This document shows, in pieces, positions 17,068 to 25,616 of a stretch of DNA of 64,000 nucleotides. The notes beneath the pieces are model-generated. The model saw only the letters and a list, made by a program, of their open reading frames with translations, did not search any database and had not been told where the DNA came from. Position numbers and translations under genes: made by a program. Positions within the stretch are counted from its first letter, which is position 1, and each line of letters begins with the position of its first letter. This stretch comes from Chitinophagales bacterium (GTDB lineage: Bacteria; Bacteroidota; Bacteroidia; Chitinophagales; Saprospiraceae): NCBI GenBank assembly GCA_013298845.1, contig JAAFJN010000002.1, positions 1 to 64,000 on the forward strand, in the 5' to 3' direction.

Positions 17068-17191
17068 TCATTTAAAATTATTCCGCTAAAACAGTCGGTA
17101 ATCAGGTATTTCCATTGGAACTTTGCCGCCTTTTGTGTGGTTTCGTAAACCGTAAACCAACGTACGCTCTTTGCGACCATTCTATTTGGCT

Positions 17192-19411
17192 ATGAAATAC
17201 TTTTATATACCTCTATTACTTGCACTCTTGCTCCCTGGTACCTCCAACGCCCAAAACGCGCGTGCCGAGCACCAATCCAAATATCAAATGAACACCTCCC
17301 GCGCCCAAACGCCCATTCTTGTGGATGGCGACCTGAGCGAACCGGATTGGCAAACGGCCAGCACGACCTCCAACTTTTCGATGAAATGGCCCCGCGACGG
17401 CGGCCCGGCGCCCTATCAAACGACGGTGCGGAGTATCTATTCCGATCAATTTCTGTACATCGGGATTACCGCCATTGACAGCACGCCCAACCACGTTATC
17501 CAAAGCCTGAAACGCGACGTGGGGTATTGGGACTCCGACGGCGTGGCCGTTGTTTTGGACCCGCTCAACAACGCCGCCAACGGGTATTTTTTTGGCACTT
17601 CGGCCAATGGTGTGCAAACCGAAGGACTTATTGCCACCGGAACCGACGATATGGACCGCAACTGGGACAATACCTGGTGGGTCGAAACCAAACAATACGA
17701 TACCTACTGGACCGCCGAATTTGCCATTCCGCTGCGCATTTTGCGGTATAAAGCCGGGCAAAACGCCTGGGGTATCAATATTATTCGCAATGACCTGGGC
17801 AATGGTATTTATTCTACCTGGTCCAATGTCCCGTTCCAGTTCGACGGCCTCGACCTGGGCTGGACCGGTTTGCTCAATTGGGAACAACCACCGCGCCCCG
17901 TAAAAGGCAACTACAATATTATTCCGTACCTCAGCGGAGGCGTTACCCGCGATTACGAAGGCAAAAACGAATGGACACCCGATGGCGCAGCGGGCCTCGA
18001 CGCTAAAATCGGGATTGGCTCCGGACTGAACCTCGACGTGACCATTAACCCCGACTTTTCGCAAATTGAAATTGACGAACAGGTGGTGAACCTCACCCGT
18101 TTTGACGTACAACTGCCCGAAAAACGAACCTTTTTTCTCGAAAACGCCGATATTTTTGGCAATTTTGGCATTCCGCCCATTCGCCCGTTTTTTTCCCGGC
18201 GCATTGGCCTCAACGAAGATGGCATACCCGCTACCATCTACGGCGGGTTACGCCTCACCGGAAATATTGACGCCAATACGCGCATCGGGGCGTTGAGTAT
18301 GCAAACCAAAGGGGAGAACAACAACACCCAAAACTACTCGGCGGCGTCGTTCAACCGGCGGGTATTTGGCCGCTCCACCGTGGCCGGATATTTCCTCAAC
18401 CGGGAGCAATTTAACGGCTCCGAACTGCAAAAAAACGCGTATAGCCGCAACGCCGGCCTCGAAACGAGTTATATTTCCACCGATGGCCAATGGCAAGGCT
18501 GGCTCACCCACCACCGCTCGTTCCAGCCGGGTGTTACCAACAAAAACTGGTGGAGCAACTGGGGCGGCATGTACACCAACCGCAACTTTAACGTGTTGAT
18601 CGACATGCTGCACATGGGCGAAAACTACGTGGCCGATCTTGGGTTTGAAACCCGAATTCGCAACTACGATTTTTTGCGCGATACGGTGATAAAATTGGGC
18701 TATAATTTCCTTTTTTCGAGTTCAAACTACCGCATTTTTCCCAAAAAAGCGACGAGTAAACTGAATTTTATCGAACTTGGGGCCGAGTTATTTCAAGTAT
18801 TAAACCCCGATAAAACCCTCAACGAATCGTCGAATGCCGTGGGAGCGGAGTTTAATTTTAAAAATACCAGTTCGGTCTCGGTGAACATTAATCCCAACTA
18901 CGCTAACGTGCCGGTATCGTTCAAATTCGACGGTAAACCCAACGAAGAATGCCCGCCCCTGCCCGCCGGTGAATACCGATTCACCAATGCCTCAGTGGAG
19001 TGGAGTTCGGACTACCGCAAACGTTTTTTTGTGGGCCTGAACGCGCAGGCCGGGCAATTTTACAACGGCGAAATTTACACGGGTGGCTTCGAACTCAACT
19101 GGCGTTTTAAAACGCTCATGAACTTGCGTTTGGCCGCCACATACAACCGTTTGGCGTTTCCGGCCCCTTATTGCGACGTGGATTTTGTTAATATCACCCC
19201 ACGGATTGAGGTGTTTTTTGCCAAAAACATTTGGTGGACGACCTTTATCCAATACAACAACCAAGCGGATAATTTTAACATCAACAGCCGTTTTCAATGG
19301 CGTTTCCGGCCCATGAGCGACCTTTTTGTGGTATACACCGACAATTATGGGGTGAATATTCCGGGCATTAAAAACCGGGCGTTGGTGGCAAAGGTGAATT
19401 ATTGGTTCTAG
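17192..19411 (+). CDS. Outer-membrane DUF5916 protein with N-terminal carbohydrate-binding-like domain
   Basis: 739 residues from the ATG at 17192, which gives a clean signal peptide (MKYFYIPLLLALLLPGTSNAQN). Residues about 30-220 form a CBM9-like beta-sandwich (ILVDGDLSEPDWQTA, DSDGVAVVLDP, ANGYFFGTSANGVQTEGLI). The rest matches the DUF5916 type, which is a large C-terminal beta-barrel region (NPDFSQIEIDEQVVNLTRF, LPEKRTFFLENADIF) ending in ALVAKVNYWF. Members are common in Bacteroidota and are thought to sit in the outer membrane. The ligand is unknown. Single-gene unit. Confidence 0.88.
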   Translation: MKYFYIPLLLALLLPGTSNAQNARAEHQSKYQMNTSRAQTPILVDGDLSEPDWQTASTTSNFSMKWPRDGGPAPYQTTVRSIYSDQFLYIGITAIDSTPNHVIQSLKRDVGYWDSDGVAVVLDPLNNAANGYFFGTSANGVQTEGLIATGTDDMDRNWDNTWWVETKQYDTYWTAEFAIPLRILRYKAGQNAWGINIIRNDLGNGIYSTWSNVPFQFDGLDLGWTGLLNWEQPPRPVKGNYNIIPYLSGGVTRDYEGKNEWTPDGAAGLDAKIGIGSGLNLDVTINPDFSQIEIDEQVVNLTRFDVQLPEKRTFFLENADIFGNFGIPPIRPFFSRRIGLNEDGIPATIYGGLRLTGNIDANTRIGALSMQTKGENNNTQNYSAASFNRRVFGRSTVAGYFLNREQFNGSELQKNAYSRNAGLETSYISTDGQWQGWLTHHRSFQPGVTNKNWWSNWGGMYTNRNFNVLIDMLHMGENYVADLGFETRIRNYDFLRDTVIKLGYNFLFSSSNYRIFPKKATSKLNFIELGAELFQVLNPDKTLNESSNAVGAEFNFKNTSSVSVNINPNYANVPVSFKFDGKPNEECPPLPAGEYRFTNASVEWSSDYRKRFFVGLNAQAGQFYNGEIYTGGFELNWRFKTLMNLRLAATYNRLAFPAPYCDVDFVNITPRIEVFFAKNIWWTTFIQYNNQADNFNINSRFQWRFRPMSDLFVVYTDNYGVNIPGIKNRALVAKVNYWF

Positions 19412-19483
19412 TGATTCCATCTCAATAACGGGACGAAGACAGTTTCTCCGGCATTCTATTCACCGAACGGGAAGCAAAATTTG

Positions 19484-19491
19484 TACCTTTG
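19484..19491 (+). promoter_or_regulatory. -7 box ahead of the palindrome cluster
   Basis: TACCTTTG matches TAnnTTTG. It points into the palindrome cluster and the retropepsin-like gene 295 bp downstream. No clear -33 element. Confidence 0.4.
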
Positions 19492-19520
19492 CCTATGTTC
19501 GTAAAAACTTCGCCGCCAAA

Positions 19521-19695
19521 CGACCTCGGCAGAGGTCGAATATTGGTAGCAAATTTGGTAATTAACGCATACGATCTCGGCAGAGATCGCACATGGGTGG
19601 CACTTGTATCCAAATGACACCCATGTGCGACCCCGCCGGGGTCGTTGGGTACAACCGCCCATTTTGCTACCAATCTTTGACCTCTACCGAGGTCA
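19521..19695. repeat. Nested REP-like palindrome cluster
   Basis: Four 17-18-bp near-perfect palindromes: CGACCTCGGCAGAGGTCG (19521-19538), CGATCTCGGCAGAGATCG (19572-19589), CGACCCCGCCGGGGTCG (19628-19644) and TGACCTCTACCGAGGTCA (19678-19695). The stretches between them are also mutually inverted (GCACATGGGTG with CACCCATGTGC; TTGGTAGCAAA with TTTGCTACCAA), so the whole 175 bp is roughly a mirror image around 19608. Confidence 0.85.
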
Positions 19696-19786
19696 TAACG
19701 CGTTGGTGCTACGTTTGTCAGATGGCATTGATTTGCCGGAGGCAGCACTATAAATCTAGTTTTCATTCAAAACGCACGTTAAAAAC

Positions 19787-20200
19787 ATGGGAATTGTACA
19801 CGCCAATGTTACTTTGGTCAATTGCGACGACCTTACGCTGGAACGAAAGGGATACATCGGAAAAGACGAAATACGCTCGCTGGAAACAACCATGATGGTA
19901 GACAGCGGTGCCATTATGCTTACGATCAACGAGGCGCTGGTGGAGGCTCTTGGACTGGACATTATTGACTACCGCCCTTCTCAATTGGCCGATGGAACCA
20001 GAATAAAACTGCCCGTTGCCGGACCGGTAAAAGTGATTTTTGAAGATCGTTTTTGTATTACCGATGCCTTGGTACTCCCGGATGATAATGAGCCGCTTTT
20101 AGGTGCAATTCCGATGGAAGAAATGGATTTATGGATCAACCCGGCCCGGGGACTGCTCACGGCAATTCACCCCGAAGGCCCCTTGATGTCGCTCAAATAA
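19787..20200 (+). CDS. Retropepsin-like (clan AA) aspartic protease
   Basis: 137 residues of the small bacterial clan AA aspartic protease type. The active-site motif reads MMVDSGAIML (about 36-45), with Asp-Ser-Gly in place of Asp-Thr-Gly. The second conserved block is LLGAIPMEEMDLWINP near the C-terminus, corresponding to the LLG...l.d motif. Such proteins act as dimers. No signal peptide, so cytosolic. Substrate unknown. Its stop codon overlaps the start codon of the methyltransferase gene by one base (TAATG), indicating translational coupling. Confidence 0.8.
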   Translation: MGIVHANVTLVNCDDLTLERKGYIGKDEIRSLETTMMVDSGAIMLTINEALVEALGLDIIDYRPSQLADGTRIKLPVAGPVKVIFEDRFCITDALVLPDDNEPLLGAIPMEEMDLWINPARGLLTAIHPEGPLMSLK

Positions 20201-21354
20201 TGGAAAAATTTATCGCCGCATTTTCGCAAGCCTGCGCTGAAGGCACTTTTGTCAAATGTACCCTCAGCCGGGCCAGTGCCGCCGCTCCCAACGGGCTTAA
20301 AAACCTGTATTTACGCCCGGTAGAAATAAAAAAACAGTTTAAAATTGCCTTTAACTACCGTTTTGCCACCAAAGACGAGGTAAAAAACTACCCGCCCGCC
20401 GAGGCCGCTCAATTGTTAGAGGAACTATTGGGTAAACAATTTTTGAATGCCGACCTGTTCACCACCGCGCAGGATTACACCTTGTCTTTTGACAAAAAAG
20501 GCAACGCCAGCGTGCAGGTAAAACCACCCGCGCAAACCGAAAAAGCCGACGTCAGCCACGACCGGGCCAAAAACCGCCTGCTGGACCCCAAAGCACCCTG
20601 GTTACACGCCCTGGGCATAACCAACGCCAAAGGTGAAGTACTCGCCCACGCGCAGGATAAATGGCGGCAAATCAATAAATTTTTAGAAATTATCGGGGCG
20701 TTGCTGCGCGAACATCCGCTGCGCGAAAATGCCCAAATCGCCGATATGGGCAGCGGAAAAGGATACCTGACCTTTGCCCTCTACGATTTTTTAACCCATC
20801 ACCAGGACCTGAAGGTGCGGGTAACGGGCATCGAACTGCGGCCTAATTTGGTAGATTTTTGCAACGAAACCACCCAAAAAGCCCATTTTTCGGGCCTCAA
20901 CTTTGTAGCCCAGGATATTAATCTCTACCAGCCGGAGCGCTTGGATATGCTCATTGCCCTGCACGCCTGCGATATTGCCACCGACCTTGCGTTGTCGAAA
21001 GGGATTTTGAACAACGCCGAAGTTGTGGTAGTAGCCCCGTGTTGCCACAAACAAATCCGTAAGGAAATGCACACCCGCAACGCCCTGGCCCCCATTTTGC
21101 ACAACGGTATTTTGGAAGAACGCCAGGCCGAAATTGTCACCGACGGCATACGGGCGCTGATCCTCGAATCGCGCGGGTACCACACCAAAGTGTTCGAATT
21201 TATCTCCAGCGAACACACGGCCAAAAACGTGATGATTACCGCCACCAAAAACGAACGCCACACGTCCAAACGCGAACAGGAAGCCCTGGCGCAAGTGGCC
21301 GCTATCAAGTCAGAATTTGGAATTGGCGTGCATTATCTCGAAAAATTGCTCTAA
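20200..21354 (+). CDS. Class I SAM-dependent methyltransferase (Methyltransf_32 type)
   Basis: 384 residues from the ATG at 20200, which shares its A with the preceding stop codon. The N-terminal 150 residues are helical/beta of unknown role. A Rossmann methyltransferase core follows: AQIADMGSGKGYLTFALYDFL (SAM motif I), VTGIELRPNLVDFC (acidic ribose loop), LDMLIALHACDIATDLAL, then APCCHKQIR. The HACD and PCCH motifs are typical of the Methyltransf_32 family (GSTCD/MTase-like), whose substrate is not firmly known but is often suggested to be RNA. Cytosolic. Coupling to an aspartic protease gene is unusual. Confidence 0.85.
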   Translation: MEKFIAAFSQACAEGTFVKCTLSRASAAAPNGLKNLYLRPVEIKKQFKIAFNYRFATKDEVKNYPPAEAAQLLEELLGKQFLNADLFTTAQDYTLSFDKKGNASVQVKPPAQTEKADVSHDRAKNRLLDPKAPWLHALGITNAKGEVLAHAQDKWRQINKFLEIIGALLREHPLRENAQIADMGSGKGYLTFALYDFLTHHQDLKVRVTGIELRPNLVDFCNETTQKAHFSGLNFVAQDINLYQPERLDMLIALHACDIATDLALSKGILNNAEVVVVAPCCHKQIRKEMHTRNALAPILHNGILEERQAEIVTDGIRALILESRGYHTKVFEFISSEHTAKNVMITATKNERHTSKREQEALAQVAAIKSEFGIGVHYLEKLL

Positions 21355-21401
21355 AAATTGTCCGGTTATGCAACCCTGCCGTCCGGTTACGGTCATTGTT
21401 A

Positions 21402-21950
21402 ATGGCTTTTGAAACGATACCAATGGATAGTACACATCCGCATTTTGAATTACTTGAGCGATGCCGAGAGGGCAAGCGCGATGCTCAGTTTGAGTTGTAC
21501 CGGCTGTATTCCAAAGCCATGTACAACACAGCGTTGCGCATGGTGCAAAACAGCCACGACGCAGAAGATATTTTGCAAAGTGTTTTTATTGAGGTTTTTA
21601 CCAAATTAGACACTTTTCGCTTCGAGAGTAGCATTGGCGCCTGGATAAAACGCATTACGATCAATAAATCCATCAATTTTTTGAAATCGAAACGCCTTTT
21701 TACCCAAGAACTCACCGCCAATCACGATCAGGCTCCGGTAGCAGAACCGGAACGCGAACCACCACTATCCGTTGAAAAAGTAAAAAAAGCCGTGGACCAA
21801 TTGCCCGATGGATATCGGGTTGTATTCTCTTTGTACGCTTTTGAAGGCTATGATCACGAAGAAATTTCCCAAATTCTTGAAATTTCGGAAGCCACTTCAA
21901 AATCACAATACAGCCGGGCAAAAGCAAAACTTAGAACAATGCTGGCTTAA
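21402..21950 (+). CDS. ECF-type RNA polymerase sigma factor
   Basis: About 182 residues. Region 2 is visible in LLERCREGKRDAQFELYRLYSKAMYNTALRM...DAEDILQSVFIEVF, and region 4 in LPDGYRVVFSLYAFEGYDHEEISQILEISEATSKSQYSRAKAKLR. No regulatory extension. The start may be the ATG at 21402 or at 21423 (MDSTHPHFELL); I give the longer. It is followed after 2 bp by a single-span membrane protein that probably is its anti-sigma partner, and then a DUF4097-like exported protein. This three-gene arrangement is common in Bacteroidota. Confidence 0.92.
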   Translation: MAFETIPMDSTHPHFELLERCREGKRDAQFELYRLYSKAMYNTALRMVQNSHDAEDILQSVFIEVFTKLDTFRFESSIGAWIKRITINKSINFLKSKRLFTQELTANHDQAPVAEPEREPPLSVEKVKKAVDQLPDGYRVVFSLYAFEGYDHEEISQILEISEATSKSQYSRAKAKLRTMLA

Positions 21951-21952
21951 CA

Positions 21953-22795
21953 ATGAACAATAAACAGCACATCGAAGGATTTATCCTCCAATATCGGCCG
22001 GAGTTTGATACCGTTACTCCGCAGGAATGTTTGTGGCCCAATGTTTCCACCGCCCTCGACCGCCTCAAAAATGGCGATGCCCTGGAACATTTTGTGGCCG
22101 TGCAACGCCCCGTGTTAGACATGGAGTGGCCCGATATAAAAATATGGCACCGGATTGACGCAGAACTAAACCGCCTCACGCCCCCCGCCAAACACCACCA
22201 CGACGACGCACTGGAAGCGTTTATTCGTCAAAATCGCGCTGATTTTGACGCCGAAACGCCCGATTTGCGCATTTGGAATGAATTATCCAACCAAACATCC
22301 GCCGCGCCTAAAGTAACAACCATGCCGTTGCGGGTAAGTTGGCACCAGCGCATTTCTCGCGTGGCCGCTGCCGTGGCGTTGCTCATCGTGGGTGCTGCAT
22401 TGGGTCTTTGGTACGCCAGTTACCAACAGGAAGAAGCCTATGTGGGTATGAAAATGTCGGAAGTTTCGCAAGAATACGCCGCGCTGGAAGCCCGGTACGA
22501 ACGCGACATTAAAGAAAAAAAGAACCAATTGGCGCGCTTTGCTTCCAATCCGGGCGCCTCCGAAGTATTTGGCGACATGGAACAAATGGACAAAGTCATG
22601 GAGGAATTACGCATTGAACTTTCTAACGTCCCCCCCGGCAACCGCGAGCAGATTATTCGCGTTATGATTGAAAACTATAAGTCCAAAACGATGGTACTTG
22701 AAAAAATCCTCGAAGCCATGCAGGCGCAACAAGGGGGTTACAACGTGCCCGGGGACTATAAACAAACAAATAACAATGACCAGGATACTATTTAA
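21953..22795 (+). CDS. Single-span membrane protein with a triplicated N-terminal motif, probable anti-sigma partner
   Basis: 280 residues. The cytoplasmic N-terminus holds three copies of a roughly 40-residue motif: IEGFILQYRPEFDTVTP (about 7-23), LEHFVAVQRPVLDMEWP (about 45-61) and LEAFIRQNRADFDAETP (about 84-100), each followed by a tryptophan-containing helix. One membrane span (about 136-155, VAAAVALLIVGAALGLWYA) is followed by a coiled-coil periplasmic segment. It has no recognisable zinc-finger anti-sigma motif, but its position 2 bp after the ECF gene makes an anti-sigma role likely. The C-terminal coiled coil may sense envelope state. Overlaps the next gene by 20 bp. Confidence 0.75.
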   Translation: MNNKQHIEGFILQYRPEFDTVTPQECLWPNVSTALDRLKNGDALEHFVAVQRPVLDMEWPDIKIWHRIDAELNRLTPPAKHHHDDALEAFIRQNRADFDAETPDLRIWNELSNQTSAAPKVTTMPLRVSWHQRISRVAAAVALLIVGAALGLWYASYQQEEAYVGMKMSEVSQEYAALEARYERDIKEKKNQLARFASNPGASEVFGDMEQMDKVMEELRIELSNVPPGNREQIIRVMIENYKSKTMVLEKILEAMQAQQGGYNVPGDYKQTNNNDQDTI

Positions 22796-23951
22796 TATCT
22801 TATTTTTTATGCTCCCTTTTGGGGTTGGCGCAACAAATAGGAGCGATATAACGGGCAATTGGAGCGTCCCGGCGCTACCCGACCCCGCCTTGCACTGTTG
22901 TTGTTCGCCCCAACAAACTTTTGTCAAAAACATTAACCGAGAATTTAACACCACCGCCAAAGGAACAACTTCCATTTACAACAAACACGGCAACGTATCG
23001 GTCAATACCTGGAACGAAAAAAAGGTAAAATTTGAAATCACCATTACCGTCAACTCCGGTAACCAATCCGATGCCAACAAGGTTTTGGACCAATTAAACG
23101 TCAACTTTATCAATACCAACGGCTACGTAAAGGCCGAAACCGTTATTGGAACCCTGGATGCCAACCGCCTCCAGGACTTTAAAGTGAACTATAAAGTCTG
23201 GATACCCGCCGATAACCAACTCGAACTCTCCAACCGGTACGGCGACTCCGAATTGGGCAACCTCAACGGCAACCTGACGGCCAATATCAAATTTGGCGAC
23301 CTCAAAACGGGCAATGTATTGGCCGATATTAACCTGAAAACGGAATTTTGTAAAGCCGTTATTCCCAGCGTGCAAAACCTGTACGGTTGGGCCAACGACG
23401 GCCAGGTCATACTCGACAACGCTAAAATGGTGCAACTGGAAACCGAGCGTTCCACCTGCACCTTCCGCCGCGCCGAAGACATTCGCTTAACCTCCCGGTT
23501 CGACCAGGTGGATATTGGGGTAGCCGGAAATGTGATTGTGCACACCAAATACGGCAGTTGTAATGTCATATCGGCGCGTTCCATGATCATTACCTCCTGC
23601 CACTCCAAAACGGTGGTAGATCACGTGTCCCAAAGCATGAATGCCGATTTGCAAAGCGGTGGTTTGGAAATAAAAAATGTGCAAAATGGTTTTGAAAAAC
23701 TCGAACTGTCGGCCAGTAACGCGATGGTAAAAGTGAACCTGGACCAAACATCGTATTGTTACGAATTGAGCGGCAACAATACGCGCATCAACCTGCCCAC
23801 GTCCGAATCGGCGGCAATTTCCTCCGGACCAAATGCCGTAAAAGTGAGTTCGCTCACTGGCTCATTTACCAAACAGGGCTGCTTTGGGGAGACCAGTACC
23901 CAAAGTAAAATCACCGCCAAAATGAACAACGGGGCACTGGTCTTGCATTAG
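22776..23951 (+). CDS. Exported DUF4097-like beta-helix protein
   Basis: 391 residues. The ATG at 22776 is chosen because it starts a signal peptide (MTRILFNILFFMLPFGVGATN); it overlaps the preceding gene by 20 bp. The mature protein is made of repetitive short beta strands (ISTKHGNVSVNTWNEKKVKFEITI-like; LSNRYGDSELGNLNGNLTANIKFGDLKTGNV), the hallmark of DUF4097/GIN-type adhesin-like beta-helices. Expected in the periplasm or on the surface. Third gene of the sigma factor operon and probably under its control. Function of the family is not established. Confidence 0.8.
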   Translation: MTRILFNILFFMLPFGVGATNRSDITGNWSVPALPDPALHCCCSPQQTFVKNINREFNTTAKGTTSIYNKHGNVSVNTWNEKKVKFEITITVNSGNQSDANKVLDQLNVNFINTNGYVKAETVIGTLDANRLQDFKVNYKVWIPADNQLELSNRYGDSELGNLNGNLTANIKFGDLKTGNVLADINLKTEFCKAVIPSVQNLYGWANDGQVILDNAKMVQLETERSTCTFRRAEDIRLTSRFDQVDIGVAGNVIVHTKYGSCNVISARSMIITSCHSKTVVDHVSQSMNADLQSGGLEIKNVQNGFEKLELSASNAMVKVNLDQTSYCYELSGNNTRINLPTSESAAISSGPNAVKVSSLTGSFTKQGCFGETSTQSKITAKMNNGALVLH

Positions 23952-23983
23952 CATTTACGCCGGGCAAATACACAAAGTATAAT

Positions 23984-23991
23984 TATCTTTG
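23984..23991 (+). promoter_or_regulatory. -7 box immediately before the AAA-ATPase-like gene
   Basis: TATCTTTG is a perfect TAnnTTTG, ending only 4 bp before the ATG at 23996. If this is the promoter, the transcript would be leaderless or nearly so. Confidence 0.6.
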
Positions 23992-23995
23992 CCCC

Positions 23996-25549
23996 ATGAA
24001 AAAATTACCCATCGGTATTCAAACGTTTAGCAAAATCCGCGAGGAAGGCTACTTGTACGTGGACAAAACGCCACAGATACACCGTTTGCTGAACGATGGG
24101 AAATATTACTTTTTATCTCGCCCCCGCCGTTTCGGTAAATCGCTCACCTTGTCCACCATCAAGGAAATTTACAGCGGCAACCGGGCTTTATTCGAGGGTT
24201 TGTGGATCGAAAACCAATGGAATTGGGACAAAATCCACCCCGTGGTGCACATTCAATTTAACGAAATTGGCTACAACACCAACGGCCTCGAAACGGCATT
24301 GCACCAAACCCTCGACCGCGAGGCCGAACGATTTGAGATAACTTTACCCGATACCAGTTACGACCAAAAATTTCGCTTTTTGCTCGAAAAAATCGCCCAA
24401 AAACGGGGCAAAGTGGTGCTTTTGGTGGATGAATACGACAAGCCGTTGATTGACTATTTGGAAAAAGAAGACATTCATATCGCTTTTGAACACCAAAAAA
24501 TCCTCAAAAACTTTTACAGCATTATCAAAAGTGCCGACCCTTATATTGAGTTTTTGCTCATCACGGGGGTATCTAAATTTAGTAAAGTCAGCATTTTCAG
24601 CGACCTGAATAACCTGCGCGATATTACCCTGTCGCCCGGTTTTGGAACCCTCACGGGTTACACCCAAACGGAACTGGAATATTTTTTTGAGGAGTGGATA
24701 AATTATACCATTGCCAACCAACCACAATATACCCGCGAAACGCTTTTGAACGACGTTAAACGCTGGTATAACGGCTACACCTGGAATGGCACCGAACACG
24801 TGTACAACCCGTTTTCTATCCTCAACTTTTTTGCCGACGGTAAATTTGAAGATTATTGGTTCAAAACCGGAACACCTACTTTTTTGGTCAAAAAACTAAA
24901 AAGCAGCCACTTTTTTGAATTAAACAATATAAAAGGCTCCTCCGCACTGTTGGAAAGTTATGCATTGGACAATATTGATCCCGTCGCCCTGCTGTTCCAA
25001 ACGGGTTATTTAACCATTAAAAAAATGGATACCGCACGAGGATCCTACGTGTTTGGCTATCCTAACCGTGAAGTGGAGCAAGCCTTGAGCAACCACCTGA
25101 TTGGAGCCTTATTACACCGGGAAGCAGGTCGTTCATTAAGTCCGGTAGAACAACTCGAAGAAGCGTTGCGCAATAATGACCCCGCCCGGATGGTCACCGT
25201 CATTCAAGCCATGCTCAAAGACGTGCCCAGCCACCTGTTCCACGAGGGAAAAGAATATTTTTACCACGCTTTGGTGCATTTGCACTTCCGGTATTTGGGC
25301 TTTTTTATCCAAAGTGAAGTCCATACCTCCGACGGTCGCATGGACGCGGTAGTCCACACCGATTCGCACGTTTATTTGCTCGAATTTAAAATTGACCAAA
25401 GCGCCGCCGTCGCCATTGAACAAATTAAAAACAAAAAATACGCCGATAAATACCGCACCGAGGGCAAAACCATTGTCGCCATTGGTATCAATTTCGACAC
25501 CACCCAACGCGGCGTGGGCGATTGGGCCGCAGAAACAATTGAAGCCTAA
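23996..25549 (+). CDS. AAA-ATPase-like / PD-(D/E)XK nuclease-like protein
   Basis: 517 residues of the AAA-ATPase_like + C-terminal PD-(D/E)XK nuclease family, found in many copies in Bacteroidota genomes. It starts with the signature KKLPIGIQTFSKIREEGYLYVDKT, followed by the atypical P-loop SRPRRFGKSLTLST (about 41-54) and a Walker B-like VVLLVDEYDKPL. The nuclease-like end has RMDAVVHTDSHVYLLEFKI, with Asp...Glu-x-Lys as the expected catalytic residues, and IEQIKNKKYADKY. The biological role is not known; involvement in mobile-element or defence processes has been suggested. Single gene with a promoter box touching its start. Confidence 0.9.
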   Translation: MKKLPIGIQTFSKIREEGYLYVDKTPQIHRLLNDGKYYFLSRPRRFGKSLTLSTIKEIYSGNRALFEGLWIENQWNWDKIHPVVHIQFNEIGYNTNGLETALHQTLDREAERFEITLPDTSYDQKFRFLLEKIAQKRGKVVLLVDEYDKPLIDYLEKEDIHIAFEHQKILKNFYSIIKSADPYIEFLLITGVSKFSKVSIFSDLNNLRDITLSPGFGTLTGYTQTELEYFFEEWINYTIANQPQYTRETLLNDVKRWYNGYTWNGTEHVYNPFSILNFFADGKFEDYWFKTGTPTFLVKKLKSSHFFELNNIKGSSALLESYALDNIDPVALLFQTGYLTIKKMDTARGSYVFGYPNREVEQALSNHLIGALLHREAGRSLSPVEQLEEALRNNDPARMVTVIQAMLKDVPSHLFHEGKEYFYHALVHLHFRYLGFFIQSEVHTSDGRMDAVVHTDSHVYLLEFKIDQSAAVAIEQIKNKKYADKYRTEGKTIVAIGINFDTTQRGVGDWAAETIEA

Positions 25550-25616
25550 AAACTTAAATCCTCGATCACTGTTTTGAATGGATTGATACATCCGTTCATT
25601 TTTACTCTTTTTATTT

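Larger units (their letters stand above)
19412..19786. other. 375-bp non-coding region with nested palindromes
   Basis: No gene. It contains a -7 box (TACCTTTG at 19484-19491) and a symmetric cluster of palindromes (19521-19695), described separately. The last 90 bp before the retropepsin-like gene look unremarkable. Confidence 0.7.

Noticed and set aside
19495..19617. 40-codon open frame 3 bp behind a -7 box, running through two palindromes
   Set aside because: The encoded repeats (NDLGRGR, YDLGRDR) simply translate the palindromes; more likely non-coding repeat sequence.
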